Both the position numbers and the translations under genes were made by a program. Under the pieces are notes generated by a model. That model was not told the origin of the DNA. It saw only the letters and a program-made list of their open reading frames with translations, and did not search any database. From Nostoc sp. FACHB-110 (GTDB taxonomy: Bacteria; Cyanobacteriota; Cyanobacteriia; Cyanobacteriales; Nostocaceae): a stretch of DNA of 40,649 nucleotides. The stretch lies in contig NZ_JACJRU010000059.1 of NCBI RefSeq assembly GCF_014697425.1, forward strand, positions 1 through 40,649. Reading direction: 5' to 3'. Positions 23,452 to 32,787 of the stretch are shown piece by piece (within the stretch, counting starts at the first letter, position 1; each line of letters opens with the position of its first letter).

Positions 23452-25302
23452 GTGAAATATTGTATAAACCCACTGTGCGAAGCTAGAGAAAATCCAGAGG
23501 ATGCAGAAAATTGCCTTTGTTGCGGTACGCCTTTGCTGATCAATGGACGGATTCGGTTAATTAAGCCGTTGAGAGAACTGACAGAAGATCCACATATATA
23601 TGTTGAAGTATGGGAAGTGGATGATGCTGGGACAAAGTGGGATACAGAGCGTCGGCACAGAATCATGAAAGTCCTCAAATGGGGAAGCCCTAAGATAATA
23701 GAGATGTTTGAGCGAGAATCAAAAACATTGAGGCTTTTGCGTCATCCATATATTCCAAAAAGCACAACAGAGGACTATTTTACCGTTACGCCAAATAGGT
23801 TTCCTTTAACATTGCGATGCTTAGTGATGGATAAAATCGAGGGAGTAAATTTGCAAAAATGGATAGAGTCAAATGAAAAAATTACACAGAAACAAGCATT
23901 AGACTGGTTGCAACAGTTAGTAGAAATTTTAGATTTAATACACCATGCAGAGTTCTTTCACAGAGATATCAAACCAGCGAATATTATTCTTCAAGCAGAT
24001 GAAAGGTTGGCATTAGTAGATTTTGGCGCGGCCAGAAGAATTACCGATACATACTTAGCGAAAATAAGTGCAACAGGAGGAACAAGTACAAGACCAGGAA
24101 ATTATGAGGTGACGGCGGTTGTTTCACCTTCTTATACACCACTAGAGCAAATTAACGGCAAGGCAGTACCTCAATCAGATTTTTATGCTCTAGGTAGAAC
24201 TATTGTGCGATTAGTGACAGGCACTTCACTGATCCGTTTGCCGACAGATCAAAAGACAGGAAACCTAATTTGGAGAGATAAAGCTCCGCAGATTGACAAG
24301 CCATTTGCGGACTTGATTGATGAGTTAATGGCTCCTATGCCATTGCAGCGTCCAGCGACAACTGAAATTATTTTACAGAGATTAAAACAACTGCCTGAGA
24401 AAAATAAAATTTATAGAATAACCAAGTCAAAAATTTTTCAAGGTAGCGCATTAACTGTATTTTTAATATTAGGAGTATTGTTAATTTCAAAAGTCTTATT
24501 ACCAGTTGGAGCGAATATTTTAGTTGCTCAAGGGAAGAGCGCAGAGGGATTAAATGATACTCTAAACGCACAAAAATATTTTGACTCAGCCATCAGAATT
24601 AATTCTCAAGTTAAAAACTATATTGCAAGGTTGTATTTTGATAAAGCATCTCGAAGTACACAAAATTTGCCATCTGCTAAAAAATATTATGAAATATCAT
24701 TACAATACAATAACCAGGATGCAGACACTTATAAAAATTTAGCTTTTGTCTGTCAATTATTAAATGAATTTGAATGCGTAATCACTAATTATGAGAAAGC
24801 TTTAAAAATTCAACCTAATGCTTGGGATGTACATTACGGACTAGGAACGTTTTATGATGATGAAGGAAAAAATGATTTGGCTCAACAGCAGTATGAGTTA
24901 GCACTTAAGAATAATAGTCAAGCAATTCCTGTTATGAATAATTTATCAAGACTAAAAAATCTAAAAGGAGAATATGATGCAGCAATTACTTTAGCATTAC
25001 AAGGATTGCCAAGAACTAAGGATTCTAAGTTACAAGCGGCACTATATAAAAATCTAGGCTGGGCAAAATTAGAACAGAAGAAGTTTAGCGAAGCGAAAGA
25101 ATATTTAGAAAAAGCTGAAGAATTAGATGCTCACAGAGCAGATGTTTATTGTTTGTTAGCGCAAGTGCAAGAAGCCTTGAATGATAACGATAGTGCTTGG
25201 CTTTCTTGGGAGGCTTGTTTGATACTTGAGTCTAAACAGCCAGAAGTATTTCGTTGGCGGGAGAAAGTATTACAAAGAATTAGGTTGAAACCCCCATCCT
25301 AA
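23452..25302 (+). CDS. Zinc-ribbon Ser/Thr kinase with TM and TPR domain
   Basis: Membrane-bound Hanks-type kinase of the cyanobacterial four-cysteine kind. Numbering is from the GTG at 23452, chosen because AGGA stands 8 bases before it and the likely promoter overlaps the earlier TTG. The zinc ribbon has C4, C9, C21, C23 and C24 (KYCINPLCEAR, NCLCCGTPLL). The kinase domain shows K73 in IMKVLKW, the catalytic loop FFHRDIKPANII (H170-D172), the metal-binding DFG at 190-192 in ALVDFGAARR, the activation segment SPSYTPLEQ and SDFYALGRTIV. A membrane segment at about 332-352 (SALTVFLILGVLLISKVLLP) is followed by an extracytoplasmic TPR domain (about 370-600: YFDSAIRINSQVKNYIA, YEKALKIQPNAWDVHYGL, YLEKAEELDAHRADVYCLL). 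It could sense outside signals through the TPRs. The divergent STAND gene is a possible target; the secreted Fn3/TPR gene follows. Confidence 0.9.
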   Translation: MKYCINPLCEARENPEDAENCLCCGTPLLINGRIRLIKPLRELTEDPHIYVEVWEVDDAGTKWDTERRHRIMKVLKWGSPKIIEMFERESKTLRLLRHPYIPKSTTEDYFTVTPNRFPLTLRCLVMDKIEGVNLQKWIESNEKITQKQALDWLQQLVEILDLIHHAEFFHRDIKPANIILQADERLALVDFGAARRITDTYLAKISATGGTSTRPGNYEVTAVVSPSYTPLEQINGKAVPQSDFYALGRTIVRLVTGTSLIRLPTDQKTGNLIWRDKAPQIDKPFADLIDELMAPMPLQRPATTEIILQRLKQLPEKNKIYRITKSKIFQGSALTVFLILGVLLISKVLLPVGANILVAQGKSAEGLNDTLNAQKYFDSAIRINSQVKNYIARLYFDKASRSTQNLPSAKKYYEISLQYNNQDADTYKNLAFVCQLLNEFECVITNYEKALKIQPNAWDVHYGLGTFYDDEGKNDLAQQQYELALKNNSQAIPVMNNLSRLKNLKGEYDAAITLALQGLPRTKDSKLQAALYKNLGWAKLEQKKFSEAKEYLEKAEELDAHRADVYCLLAQVQEALNDNDSAWLSWEACLILESKQPEVFRWREKVLQRIRLKPPS

Positions 25303-25392
25303 TAGATAATTAAAAATCTAATATATTTTTAAAACTTAAATCATTCTTCGTTAAAATTAAATCTTTAGTGAGTCCCTAGTTAAGCAAGTGTA

Positions 25393-26412
25393 ATGTTAAC
25401 TGAACCAAAACCAAACCTAAAAGTTTTTGCCTTTCAAATTACTAAAATTTTATTAATATTAGCACCCATCATTCTACCGTTGAGTAGCGTATGGGGTCAG
25501 CAAAAGACATTAGACAGAAATTCATGTTACGAACCAAGCGGCAGAGTTTATAGTACAGGAGATCGCTTTTTGAAGGTAGGTAAATTTTTATGTCTAGGGC
25601 AGCGAATTAATCCTATAAAAGGAAGTACAGTTAAAGTTCTCTGCTTTTTGAATCGAAAATTTTTGTATATAAACCAAAGTACAGTTTTCGATGCACAAAT
25701 GTGTGCGCCACCGCCTAACGAAACTGTACAGTGTTCGGTGTTAAATATAATTGCTTGTCCACGGGATTATAAAGGGCAAGATGATGAAGAAAATGAACCG
25801 ATTGTTACCAGTCCTTACGGCGGTTCAATTATAAATAATAGACCAGAAATTTCCTGGAATAAAGTTGCAAATGCTGATAGTTATACAGTCGTAGTCCTTG
25901 GCAATGGTGTTGAATGGGAAAGAGATGTTAAAGACTCTACGGTATTACCTTATCCAGAAGATGAAAAAGAATTACAGTATGGTAATACGTATACAATTAC
26001 GGTAATTAGCAACAAAGGCGAACGACCTCTTTCTTACTACCCTAAAGTAGTCCACCTTTTACCTGTTGATGATGTTAAACAGATTACAGATGAAGCCCAG
26101 CAAGTAAAAGATTTAGGATTATTACCCGACGAAGCCGCTTATCTTGACTTGGATGCCATATTCATGTCAAAACTTCTTTTAGATGAATCAATCAAAACAT
26201 TAAAAGCACAAGTTTTAACAGGAAGTAAAAATCCAACTATTTATAGGCTGCTTGGCGATCGCTATTTAGGAGCTTTATTACCATCGGAGGCGGAACAAGC
26301 TTATACGATAGCAGGTCAATTGGCTCAGAGTAGTGCTAACAAATCAGAATTAGAAAAGGTACAGTCAGGACTGAATTTGCTGAAATGGTTAAAAGACCAA
26401 AAATCTAAATAA
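25393..26412 (+). CDS. Secreted protein with Fn3-like domain and helical repeats
   Basis: Exported protein of 339 residues: N-terminal signal or membrane anchor (FQITKILLILAPIILPLSSV, followed by WGQQ), a Cys-containing domain (NSCYEPSGRVYSTGDRFLK, KFLCLGQRI, KVLCFLNRKFLY, MCAPPPNETVQCSVLNIIAC) with possible disulfides, then a fibronectin-III-like region introduced by SPYGGSIINNRPEISWNKV and ADSYTVVVLGNGVEWERDV, and a C-terminal helical part (ITDEAQQVKDLGLLPDEAAY, LDLDAIFMSKLLLDESIKTL, YLGALLPSEAEQAYTIAGQL) resembling TPRs. It is 90 bases downstream of the kinase on the same strand, so both probably belong to one transcription unit. Proteins of this build occur near CHAT and haemagglutinin genes in cyanobacteria; the exact function is unknown. 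An extracytoplasmic partner of the kinase or CHAT protease is a reasonable inference. Confidence 0.7.
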   Translation: MLTEPKPNLKVFAFQITKILLILAPIILPLSSVWGQQKTLDRNSCYEPSGRVYSTGDRFLKVGKFLCLGQRINPIKGSTVKVLCFLNRKFLYINQSTVFDAQMCAPPPNETVQCSVLNIIACPRDYKGQDDEENEPIVTSPYGGSIINNRPEISWNKVANADSYTVVVLGNGVEWERDVKDSTVLPYPEDEKELQYGNTYTITVISNKGERPLSYYPKVVHLLPVDDVKQITDEAQQVKDLGLLPDEAAYLDLDAIFMSKLLLDESIKTLKAQVLTGSKNPTIYRLLGDRYLGALLPSEAEQAYTIAGQLAQSSANKSELEKVQSGLNLLKWLKDQKSK

Positions 26413-26494
26413 TGGCACAATAAGTGAAACATAATTTGTTTGGCAATCATAAGCTGATCATTGTAATTAATTTATGCTTGCCAAGCAGACAAAA

Positions 26495-28975
26495 CTATAA
26501 CCACCCTCCAATAAGTACAAATGCTGCCCAGTGTGCGGGATGTTGGTATTCAGGTTTTGATAGTAGTTGTAATTGTGCTTGACGCAATGCTTCAACTTTA
26601 GTTGAGCCATCTTTTAATCTTTGATAAAACTCTTTCATCAGTAAAGCACTAGAATCAGCATCTACTTGCCATAAAGTAGCTATTGTGCTGCGCGCACCTG
26701 CTTGTACTGCCACTCCTGCCATTCCTAATGCGGAACGCTTGTTTCCTTTGGCTGTTTGGCAGGCACTTAAAACTAACAACTCAATTCCTTCTTTAGTAAA
26801 CTGAGTTTTCTCTTTAAGTAAATTATTAAATTCGGAAATAGTAATTGGTTTGTCCCATGCAAAAATCATAGTTTGGTTAGCAATAGAGCTAAATTGAGCG
26901 TGGGTAGTTAGATGAACTATTGGAAAGTTATCTGTAGTTAATTCTTTGTCAAGTGCTGGACTCAGAAACTCTTCATTTAACAATACTTTTGAAGAGTTAA
27001 TTCCTTGTTGGACATTCGCTATTTCTACTTCTACCCCAGGTAATGCTTTAAGTCCTTTAGGAGCATTGTTAGCAAAAAAACTAGGGCCGACTTTGCTGAT
27101 TCCAGCTATAAAAGCTCTTAATTCATTTTGCTTCAAAAGTTTAGGTTGCTGTACTCTCGAACCTAAAGTACCTGCGATCCCGTAGCGTTTGAGTAGATAA
27201 TTGTTGCCATCATGCAATAGTCCCATTGGTAAACTTTGGAAAGAAGCATCTACAGTAAATACTATTGTTCCTGATTTTGGTAGATATTTAATAGGTGCAA
27301 TCAAGTATTTATAAAGTATTTGAGAATAAGAAAGAATTACATCTTGGCTAGTATAAGCTAAATTTTTATCTTGTAAAGTTTTAACTAAGTTATTAATAGG
27401 ATCTCTAATTAATTGAGATTTAACAGAGTGGTGATAGAGAGGTTGTTTAGGAGATTTAGAAATGACTTCTATGCTATCATTTAAATCTATTAAATGAATA
27501 ATTATCAGGTTATCATCTAAGTTTTGAATTTCATCCAATGGTAGAAGGTCAAGTTTGCCACACTTAAGATAATCTTCTAATTCTGCTATGTGGAGTTGCT
27601 CATGAATTTGAGTTATTAAATTATAGTCTGGTGTAGCACTTTTGGCTATCAATGACATATATTTTTTATAAATAGGGTCTACCTTTTCATAAAAGAAAAA
27701 TTGTGAATCAGAATTACTTGATAAAAGATTAGCTCGAATGCTTGTAACCGAATTAACAGCCGCGCCATAAGCTTGACGTGCAGCTTCAATTTTTCCTTGC
27801 TTTTGATACAAATTACCTAATTTTGCTTGTAAAGAGTAGGTAATATCTTCTGCTCGGACTGATTGAGCTAAAGTTAAAGCTGTTTCAAAATAATTGAGAG
27901 ATTTTTCTGGCTCTAAATCACCTAACATTTGTAAACTTTTAGCTTCTAGTTTAGAGCTATGAATATTTTTAGCCATTTGCCAAGCATTTTGAACATAGCT
28001 AATAGCTTGTAGGCGCATTTGTTGAGATGGTAGCTTACTTAAGCTGCTAGCAAGCTTTAATCTATCTTGAATTGACTGTTCAGGGGGCGAAATTTCAAAA
28101 ACTGAACTTTCTTGAAATATTTCGCTGATTAACGGTTCAATCTGTTGACTAATTTTTGTTTGAATATTTTGAAAGCGAGGTTGGCTTTTCAACCATTCCT
28201 GAAAGTCTATCAATAAGCCTAAACAATTTAATTGTGCTTTAAATTTTAGATTTATTGGTGTATTTGAGTTATTTATTACAGCTTGATAGTTTAAGAGTGC
28301 TGACTGTGCTTTTTGTGGAATAAAATTAATAAGTGTATCTTGGAAAAGTGGTTCATCTATCCATTGGTACTGCTCTTTTACTTGTTTATATATATCTCTT
28401 TGTGTATTACCTAACGACAAGATAACATTTTTAGATACCTCTGGGAATTTACTACTTGAGATTAATATATGTCTCAAAATCGCTTCGGATTCGCTTAATT
28501 TATAATTCAAACGAAGCACTTCTCCCAAGCTTTGTAATGCTAGGAAGTTAGCTGGTGTTAAAGGAGTCAATTGAATTATTTTTTGTAATTTTTCTAAGTC
28601 TGTTTCAGATGTAGGCAATATTGATGCTTCACAAAGTGAATCATTGAGCTTCAATGCTCCTATCAGTTTTTTACAAGCTTGAAAATGTAACCCTAATTGT
28701 TGCAGAGCATAGTTTTGGTAAACTAAGCTTTCTGTAATTCCCTCTTGATTGTTTAATTGACGATAGAGCTTGGTTGCCTCTTGCCATGTTTTTAGTGCCT
28801 CTGCTGGTTGAGCTTGGTTCAACTGCACTCTACCAGTTTTGAGTAAAAGTTGGGCTTGTTCCTGTTTTGGCTTATTCTTAGCAATCCCAGCTAACAAAAC
28901 TAGGGGTGAATTCAAAGCTATTACAAAAGTCAGAAAACCTATAAGTAAATACCTGAACCAAATTTTTTTAGTCAT
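26495..28975 (-). CDS. CHAT-domain protease with TPR-like repeats, exported
   Basis: CHAT-domain (caspase/separase-like) cysteine protease of 826 residues. The N-terminus (IWFRYLLIGFLTFVIALNSP, LVLLAGIAKN) is a signal peptide or membrane anchor. Residues of about 40-430 are helical TPR-like repeats (LLKTGRVQLNQAQPAEALKTW, AYGAAVNSVTSI quoted in part). The C-terminal CHAT domain contains GTIVFTVDASFQSLPMGLLH, LKALPGVEVEIANVQQ, the catalytic His at about 692 (VHLTTHAQFS) and Cys at about 739 (LLVLSACQTAKG), followed by GMAGVAVQAGARSTIATLW and the end HWAAFVLIGGWL, all standard for the family. The ATG overlaps the end of the haemagglutinin gene by 8 bp and its ribosome binding site (AAGGA) lies within that gene, so the two proteins are made together. 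Processing of the haemagglutinin is an attractive inferred role. Confidence 0.93.
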   Translation of the reverse strand: MTKKIWFRYLLIGFLTFVIALNSPLVLLAGIAKNKPKQEQAQLLLKTGRVQLNQAQPAEALKTWQEATKLYRQLNNQEGITESLVYQNYALQQLGLHFQACKKLIGALKLNDSLCEASILPTSETDLEKLQKIIQLTPLTPANFLALQSLGEVLRLNYKLSESEAILRHILISSSKFPEVSKNVILSLGNTQRDIYKQVKEQYQWIDEPLFQDTLINFIPQKAQSALLNYQAVINNSNTPINLKFKAQLNCLGLLIDFQEWLKSQPRFQNIQTKISQQIEPLISEIFQESSVFEISPPEQSIQDRLKLASSLSKLPSQQMRLQAISYVQNAWQMAKNIHSSKLEAKSLQMLGDLEPEKSLNYFETALTLAQSVRAEDITYSLQAKLGNLYQKQGKIEAARQAYGAAVNSVTSIRANLLSSNSDSQFFFYEKVDPIYKKYMSLIAKSATPDYNLITQIHEQLHIAELEDYLKCGKLDLLPLDEIQNLDDNLIIIHLIDLNDSIEVISKSPKQPLYHHSVKSQLIRDPINNLVKTLQDKNLAYTSQDVILSYSQILYKYLIAPIKYLPKSGTIVFTVDASFQSLPMGLLHDGNNYLLKRYGIAGTLGSRVQQPKLLKQNELRAFIAGISKVGPSFFANNAPKGLKALPGVEVEIANVQQGINSSKVLLNEEFLSPALDKELTTDNFPIVHLTTHAQFSSIANQTMIFAWDKPITISEFNNLLKEKTQFTKEGIELLVLSACQTAKGNKRSALGMAGVAVQAGARSTIATLWQVDADSSALLMKEFYQRLKDGSTKVEALRQAQLQLLSKPEYQHPAHWAAFVLIGGWL

Positions 28976-31481
28976 TGCTGTTCCTTGCTTCTATTGATGG
29001 AAACAGTTGTGATACTGGTGTTACAGAAGAACATGAATCAGCAGTTAACAGACTATCAGGAGTTACTTGATTTGGATTTGTTGCTACTAAGGTAACTTGT
29101 CCTTTGGAGTCAAACACCCAACCCTGAGCCGGGACAATCTGCTTAGTCGCTTCAATGGCTGAAACCTGCTTTCTAACTACAGATTCATTTTCTCCAACTA
29201 CAACCGCACTATTTTCTAAAAAAGCCTGATTATATGAAAGGTTGTCAACATCATCTGGCGCACTTTCTCTGCCTCTATCCACAAATTTACCTGCTACTGC
29301 ACCAGCCTTTCCTGGGCAAATTGATGCTATTTCTGGGGTTGATTTAGGTAATTCTAGTTGAGCATTAACCAGTTCTGATTGAGTTCGGGAGGTAATTGTT
29401 TCAACAGTGCCATCAATACCTTGTTGTGAGGATGCTGTAAGCAGACTGTTAGGAGATAGAAAAAGTCCTTGAGTTTTAATTCTGATATTTCCACCTCTGC
29501 CCTTAAAAGCATTGGCTGTGATACTGCTATTGTTGAAAGCAGCAGTGACATCAGCCTTGATTATGATGTTGCCGCCGTTGCCTTGTCCTCCAGCTATTGC
29601 AGAAAATTTACTGTTATTAGCCAACAGTAAATTTTCTGTATTAATATAAATATTTCCACCATTTCCTAACTTTGTTGATGCAGTAATTTCACTTTCATTA
29701 TTTAATAAAATGAATTTGGAATTTATATTAAGTGTTTCTGCGTTGCCTGAACCTTCATTCTTAATACTAACTAAGCCCCCATCTACCACATTTAATGAGT
29801 TAGTATTAATGTTTATCTCGCCAGAATTTCCAAGTATAGATATAGGTATATTCAATGTTTGTTGAATAGGAATAATAGGAATAACAGCAGATGAAGATAA
29901 ACTACTTCTAACAGATAGACTAGGTGTTTTTGCTTGACCACTGACTGTTACAGAATCAGAAGCATTAATAAAAATATTTCCAGCGTTACCTGTCCCTACT
30001 GTGGCAGTATTAACTGCACCTCCATTAGTAATTAATAATTTTCCTGTATTTATATATAATGCTCCAGCATTTCCATTAGAAATTGCTGTATTAGATAAAG
30101 AACTAGGTGAGAATAAAGGTGATACTCCAGTAACTTCAATCAAAGAGGCATTTATCCTTGCATTACCTACACCTCCATTTCCAAGATTTGCAATACCTAC
30201 TACTGCTCCATCCTTAATAGTTAAATTCCTCGTAGATAAAGTAATGTTGCCACCGCGCTCTTTTGAGCTACTAATAATAGAGAGATTGCTAAAGACTCGT
30301 GGATCTAAAGAAGAAGTTCCATTTACTTGTACAGAATCTGAAGCATTTATTATTACGTCACCAGGCACCCCTGCACTAAAAGCAAAACTCCCTACCTGCG
30401 CTCCCTTTTCAACAACTAAATTCCTAGTATCTAATCTTAATCTAGCACCAGTACCTTTTGCTTCAGGATAAATCGTGGAACCAATAGCACTACGAAGTCG
30501 AGGTTGAATTGGTGACGTGCCAGTTATTTGTATAGAATCAGTAGCACTAATTTTTATTATTCCTATTGAATTGCTTTGTCTTAAAAGTCCAGATTCAACC
30601 TGAGAGCCGCCTTCTATTTTTATCTGTTGGGCTTGAATTTGAATGTCTCCACTTCCCTCACCACTAGAGTCAACTGATGCTTGACGAGATAATTGAATTC
30701 TCCCTAGTTCCTGGGCATCATCATAGCCTAAAGCAAAACCTTTGATTATAGGGTTAAATTCAACAAAACTTTCTCCAGAAACACTACCTAACTCTATCCG
30801 ACCTCCAGCAGTTTTAAGCGTTGCACCTTCTAAGCTAATGTCACCCCCTACTAAAGCCAAAGTTTGATCCGATTTTACCCGTAAGGCTTTGTCTGTATCA
30901 ATTAATGTGGAAGTTGTTCTTAATCCTCTCCCATCACCTAAAACGTGAATTGCACCAGGACTTTTCCCAAACTGTAATCCAATTGGCAAATTAATACTTA
31001 ATAATGCTGAAGATTGAGGATTTACAGCATTAAATTCTAAATTATCTGGGAATTTAATTGCGTTAGCGGTACTTGCTAAAAATGAACCGCCAATATCTAG
31101 ACGAGCATTCTGACCAAATATAATTCCGCTAGGATTAAGCAAGAATAAGTTCGCATTGCCGTTGGTTCGGATTAAACCATCAATGCTAGAAACCGATCCA
31201 CCAGTAACTCTACTAATGATGTTTTGAATATCTATCGTATTATTAAAAAAAGCTTCTGAGCCAGTAGAAACAGAAAACTCTTGAAAGCTATGGAATAAAT
31301 TTACACCTGCTCTATTTCCACCATTAATAATATTACTACTATTAGAAGTAGTAACCTTAGAGTTATTGATTAATGTTGTGTCTGGGACAATTTGTGCAAA
31401 AACGGATTTTTCAAGTAGCAATATATATAAGCCTACTAGTTGAAAAAAATATATCACAACTTTTTTAGAATTAAAATCCAT
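28968..31481 (-). CDS. Filamentous haemagglutinin-type two-partner-secretion exoprotein
   Basis: Exoprotein of two-partner secretion, 837 residues. The signal peptide is followed by the TPS domain: PDTTLINNSKVTTSNSSNII, NLFHSFQEFSVSTGSEAFF, IISRVTGGSVSSIDGLIRTN, and the hallmark NANLFLLNPSGIIFGQNARL. The middle is a right-handed beta-helix with repeated blocks of the type GNGGNIYINTENLLLANNSK, RGGNIRIKTQGLFLSPNSLL and ASDSVQVNGTSS (about 250-690). The C-terminal 120 residues (IASICPGKAGAVAGKFVDRG, ... VPAQGWVFDSKGQVTLVATN) carry the conserved cyanobacterial end with CPG and 'AQGW' motifs, probably for retention or processing. Secretion would need an outer membrane TpsB/FhaC transporter, none of which is in the window. 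It overlaps the CHAT protease gene by 8 bp. Confidence 0.93.
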   Translation of the reverse strand: MDFNSKKVVIYFFQLVGLYILLLEKSVFAQIVPDTTLINNSKVTTSNSSNIINGGNRAGVNLFHSFQEFSVSTGSEAFFNNTIDIQNIISRVTGGSVSSIDGLIRTNGNANLFLLNPSGIIFGQNARLDIGGSFLASTANAIKFPDNLEFNAVNPQSSALLSINLPIGLQFGKSPGAIHVLGDGRGLRTTSTLIDTDKALRVKSDQTLALVGGDISLEGATLKTAGGRIELGSVSGESFVEFNPIIKGFALGYDDAQELGRIQLSRQASVDSSGEGSGDIQIQAQQIKIEGGSQVESGLLRQSNSIGIIKISATDSIQITGTSPIQPRLRSAIGSTIYPEAKGTGARLRLDTRNLVVEKGAQVGSFAFSAGVPGDVIINASDSVQVNGTSSLDPRVFSNLSIISSSKERGGNITLSTRNLTIKDGAVVGIANLGNGGVGNARINASLIEVTGVSPLFSPSSLSNTAISNGNAGALYINTGKLLITNGGAVNTATVGTGNAGNIFINASDSVTVSGQAKTPSLSVRSSLSSSAVIPIIPIQQTLNIPISILGNSGEININTNSLNVVDGGLVSIKNEGSGNAETLNINSKFILLNNESEITASTKLGNGGNIYINTENLLLANNSKFSAIAGGQGNGGNIIIKADVTAAFNNSSITANAFKGRGGNIRIKTQGLFLSPNSLLTASSQQGIDGTVETITSRTQSELVNAQLELPKSTPEIASICPGKAGAVAGKFVDRGRESAPDDVDNLSYNQAFLENSAVVVGENESVVRKQVSAIEATKQIVPAQGWVFDSKGQVTLVATNPNQVTPDSLLTADSCSSVTPVSQLFPSIEARNSND

Positions 31482-31600
31482 AAAATAATATTTATTTTTC
31501 TATATTTGTTATTACTTTACCTATTAATTGCCTTTTACTATGTTTTCACTTAGATTGTGATTATGGCAATAAAATAATTTAGCTTTATCTCAAGCTAAAA

Positions 31601-32272
31601 TTATTTAGATAATGTTTTAGATTTAATAATCTGAAAAATAGCATTAACTTTACGAACACGCCATTCTTCTACAAGCGTTTCTACTTGTGTAATATTCATC
31701 TTACGCATCATTGCATCATAAAGGTAAGCAGCATGATTTTTTTCATCTTCTGCAATACTTAACAAACCTAATTTTAGATTACCAATACTTGAATCATTTT
31801 CTGGTAAGACTTTTGCCATTCGTGCAAAATCTTTACTAGCATCAAATTCCATAATATATGTACTTGCAAAAAATATATCCCAATCAATGCAGTGAGGAGC
31901 TAATTGTTCTCTGGAGTAGCCAATAAAATATGCTGAAAACAGGTTGGTTTCATTTTCTTTTGAATCATTTTGATATTGATTAATATTGTTTAAATCAATA
32001 TTTTCATCAATCTGCCTCAATGTATGAGCTAAAATTTTACTATGCTTATTTTCATCTGCAGCATGATTTTTCAATTTTTCAGCAAGCCAAAAATCACCCT
32101 CATTGTTTGCACGTTCGCTAAGAGTAGATAAAAACTTAATTGAACTTGTCTCTGATAAATATAAACCTGTCAACATATTACAACGGGTTTTAGAGTCTCT
32201 AATTTGAGAAGCAGTGTAATAAGCGACAGCACCAGAACTAGCTAAATACCTGAAATATGTCAAAAGGTTCAT
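31601..32272 (-). CDS. Ferritin-like diiron protein
   Basis: Ferritin-superfamily four-helix protein of 223 residues. The metal-binding pattern is complete: E41 (LSETSSIKFL), E74-x-x-H77 (AADENKHSKI), E142 (MEFDASKDF) and E177-x-x-H180 (AEDEKNHAAY), i.e. two E and two ExxH motifs on four helices, as in rubrerythrin and related diiron oxidases. Its length and the absence of a rubredoxin domain fit a cytoplasmic diiron oxygenase or peroxidase-like enzyme; the substrate cannot be read from sequence. It is on the same strand as, and 119 bases upstream of, the haemagglutinin-CHAT pair, but an AT-rich gap separates them and co-transcription is uncertain. The start MNLLTYFRYL is the only reasonable one. 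Confidence 0.8.
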   Translation of the reverse strand: MNLLTYFRYLASSGAVAYYTASQIRDSKTRCNMLTGLYLSETSSIKFLSTLSERANNEGDFWLAEKLKNHAADENKHSKILAHTLRQIDENIDLNNINQYQNDSKENETNLFSAYFIGYSREQLAPHCIDWDIFFASTYIMEFDASKDFARMAKVLPENDSSIGNLKLGLLSIAEDEKNHAAYLYDAMMRKMNITQVETLVEEWRVRKVNAIFQIIKSKTLSK

Positions 32273-32646
32273 AAAATCTAAGAATTGTTAAAAGTATGTT
32301 TTCATGGATACACTAAATGGATCAGATAGCTCCATTTATCCAAAGTGCAATCATGTATATATTGTTAGGCACAGCTTTGCGTATTTGGAACTGATCAATT
32401 ATTGTTAAGAATTTATAAAAACTCAAAAGCAATATTTAAAAATTTTACATACTATGACATATTTTGCAAGCACCTAACCTGATTTTCAGCCTAAATTTAT
32501 TTATAAGTATTAAGCAAAAACAAAATAAAATTGCAACTATCAAAAGGAGTATAATATTAGCCTTTATAAAATTTATTAAAATAACAATTACGTTGGTTAA
32601 TACCGAGACTAAATGAGTGTGCATAGAATTGTAGAATAAAGATAGA
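32273..32646. other. AT-rich gap, nothing convincing
   Basis: About 370 bases between the ferritin-like gene and the remnant at 32647. An 80-codon frame on the minus strand (32445-32687) is hydrophobic, but its start lies within the duplicated gene fragment in another frame, so I do not accept it. An imperfect inverted repeat AAATGGA/TCCATTT stands near 32316-32338. Confidence 0.4.
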
Positions 32647-32787
32647 TTAATCACAAAACCTATCAACCCGCAAATCTCTCCAGACATCAGAAACCTGCCA
32701 GCCGGAGTTACCCAAAGACTGAACCGGAGGATTGTCGAGTAATGGGATGTAGCTAGGTTGAGGTTGTGGAACGGTTACGGGTACAGG
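32647..32787 (-). pseudogene. Truncated copy of the 87-aa gene at 35207
   Basis: The last 40 or so codons (PSYIPLLDNPPVQSLGNS, GWQVSDVWRDLRVDRFCD) are nearly identical to the end of the intact gene at 35207-35470, in both protein and DNA. The similarity stops exactly at 32787/32788, where the Tn7-like mini-element begins. The current frame continues into the element and gains a false N-terminus (LEGKVGHPFLEGKGGQP). The lost 5' part is not found on the far side of the element, so a deletion or recombination accompanied the insertion. Confidence 0.85.

Noticed and set aside
32445..32687. 80-codon hydrophobic frame on the minus strand
   Set aside because: Its start lies in another frame of the duplicated gene fragment, it has no ribosome binding site, and AT-rich sequence readily gives such hydrophobic frames.
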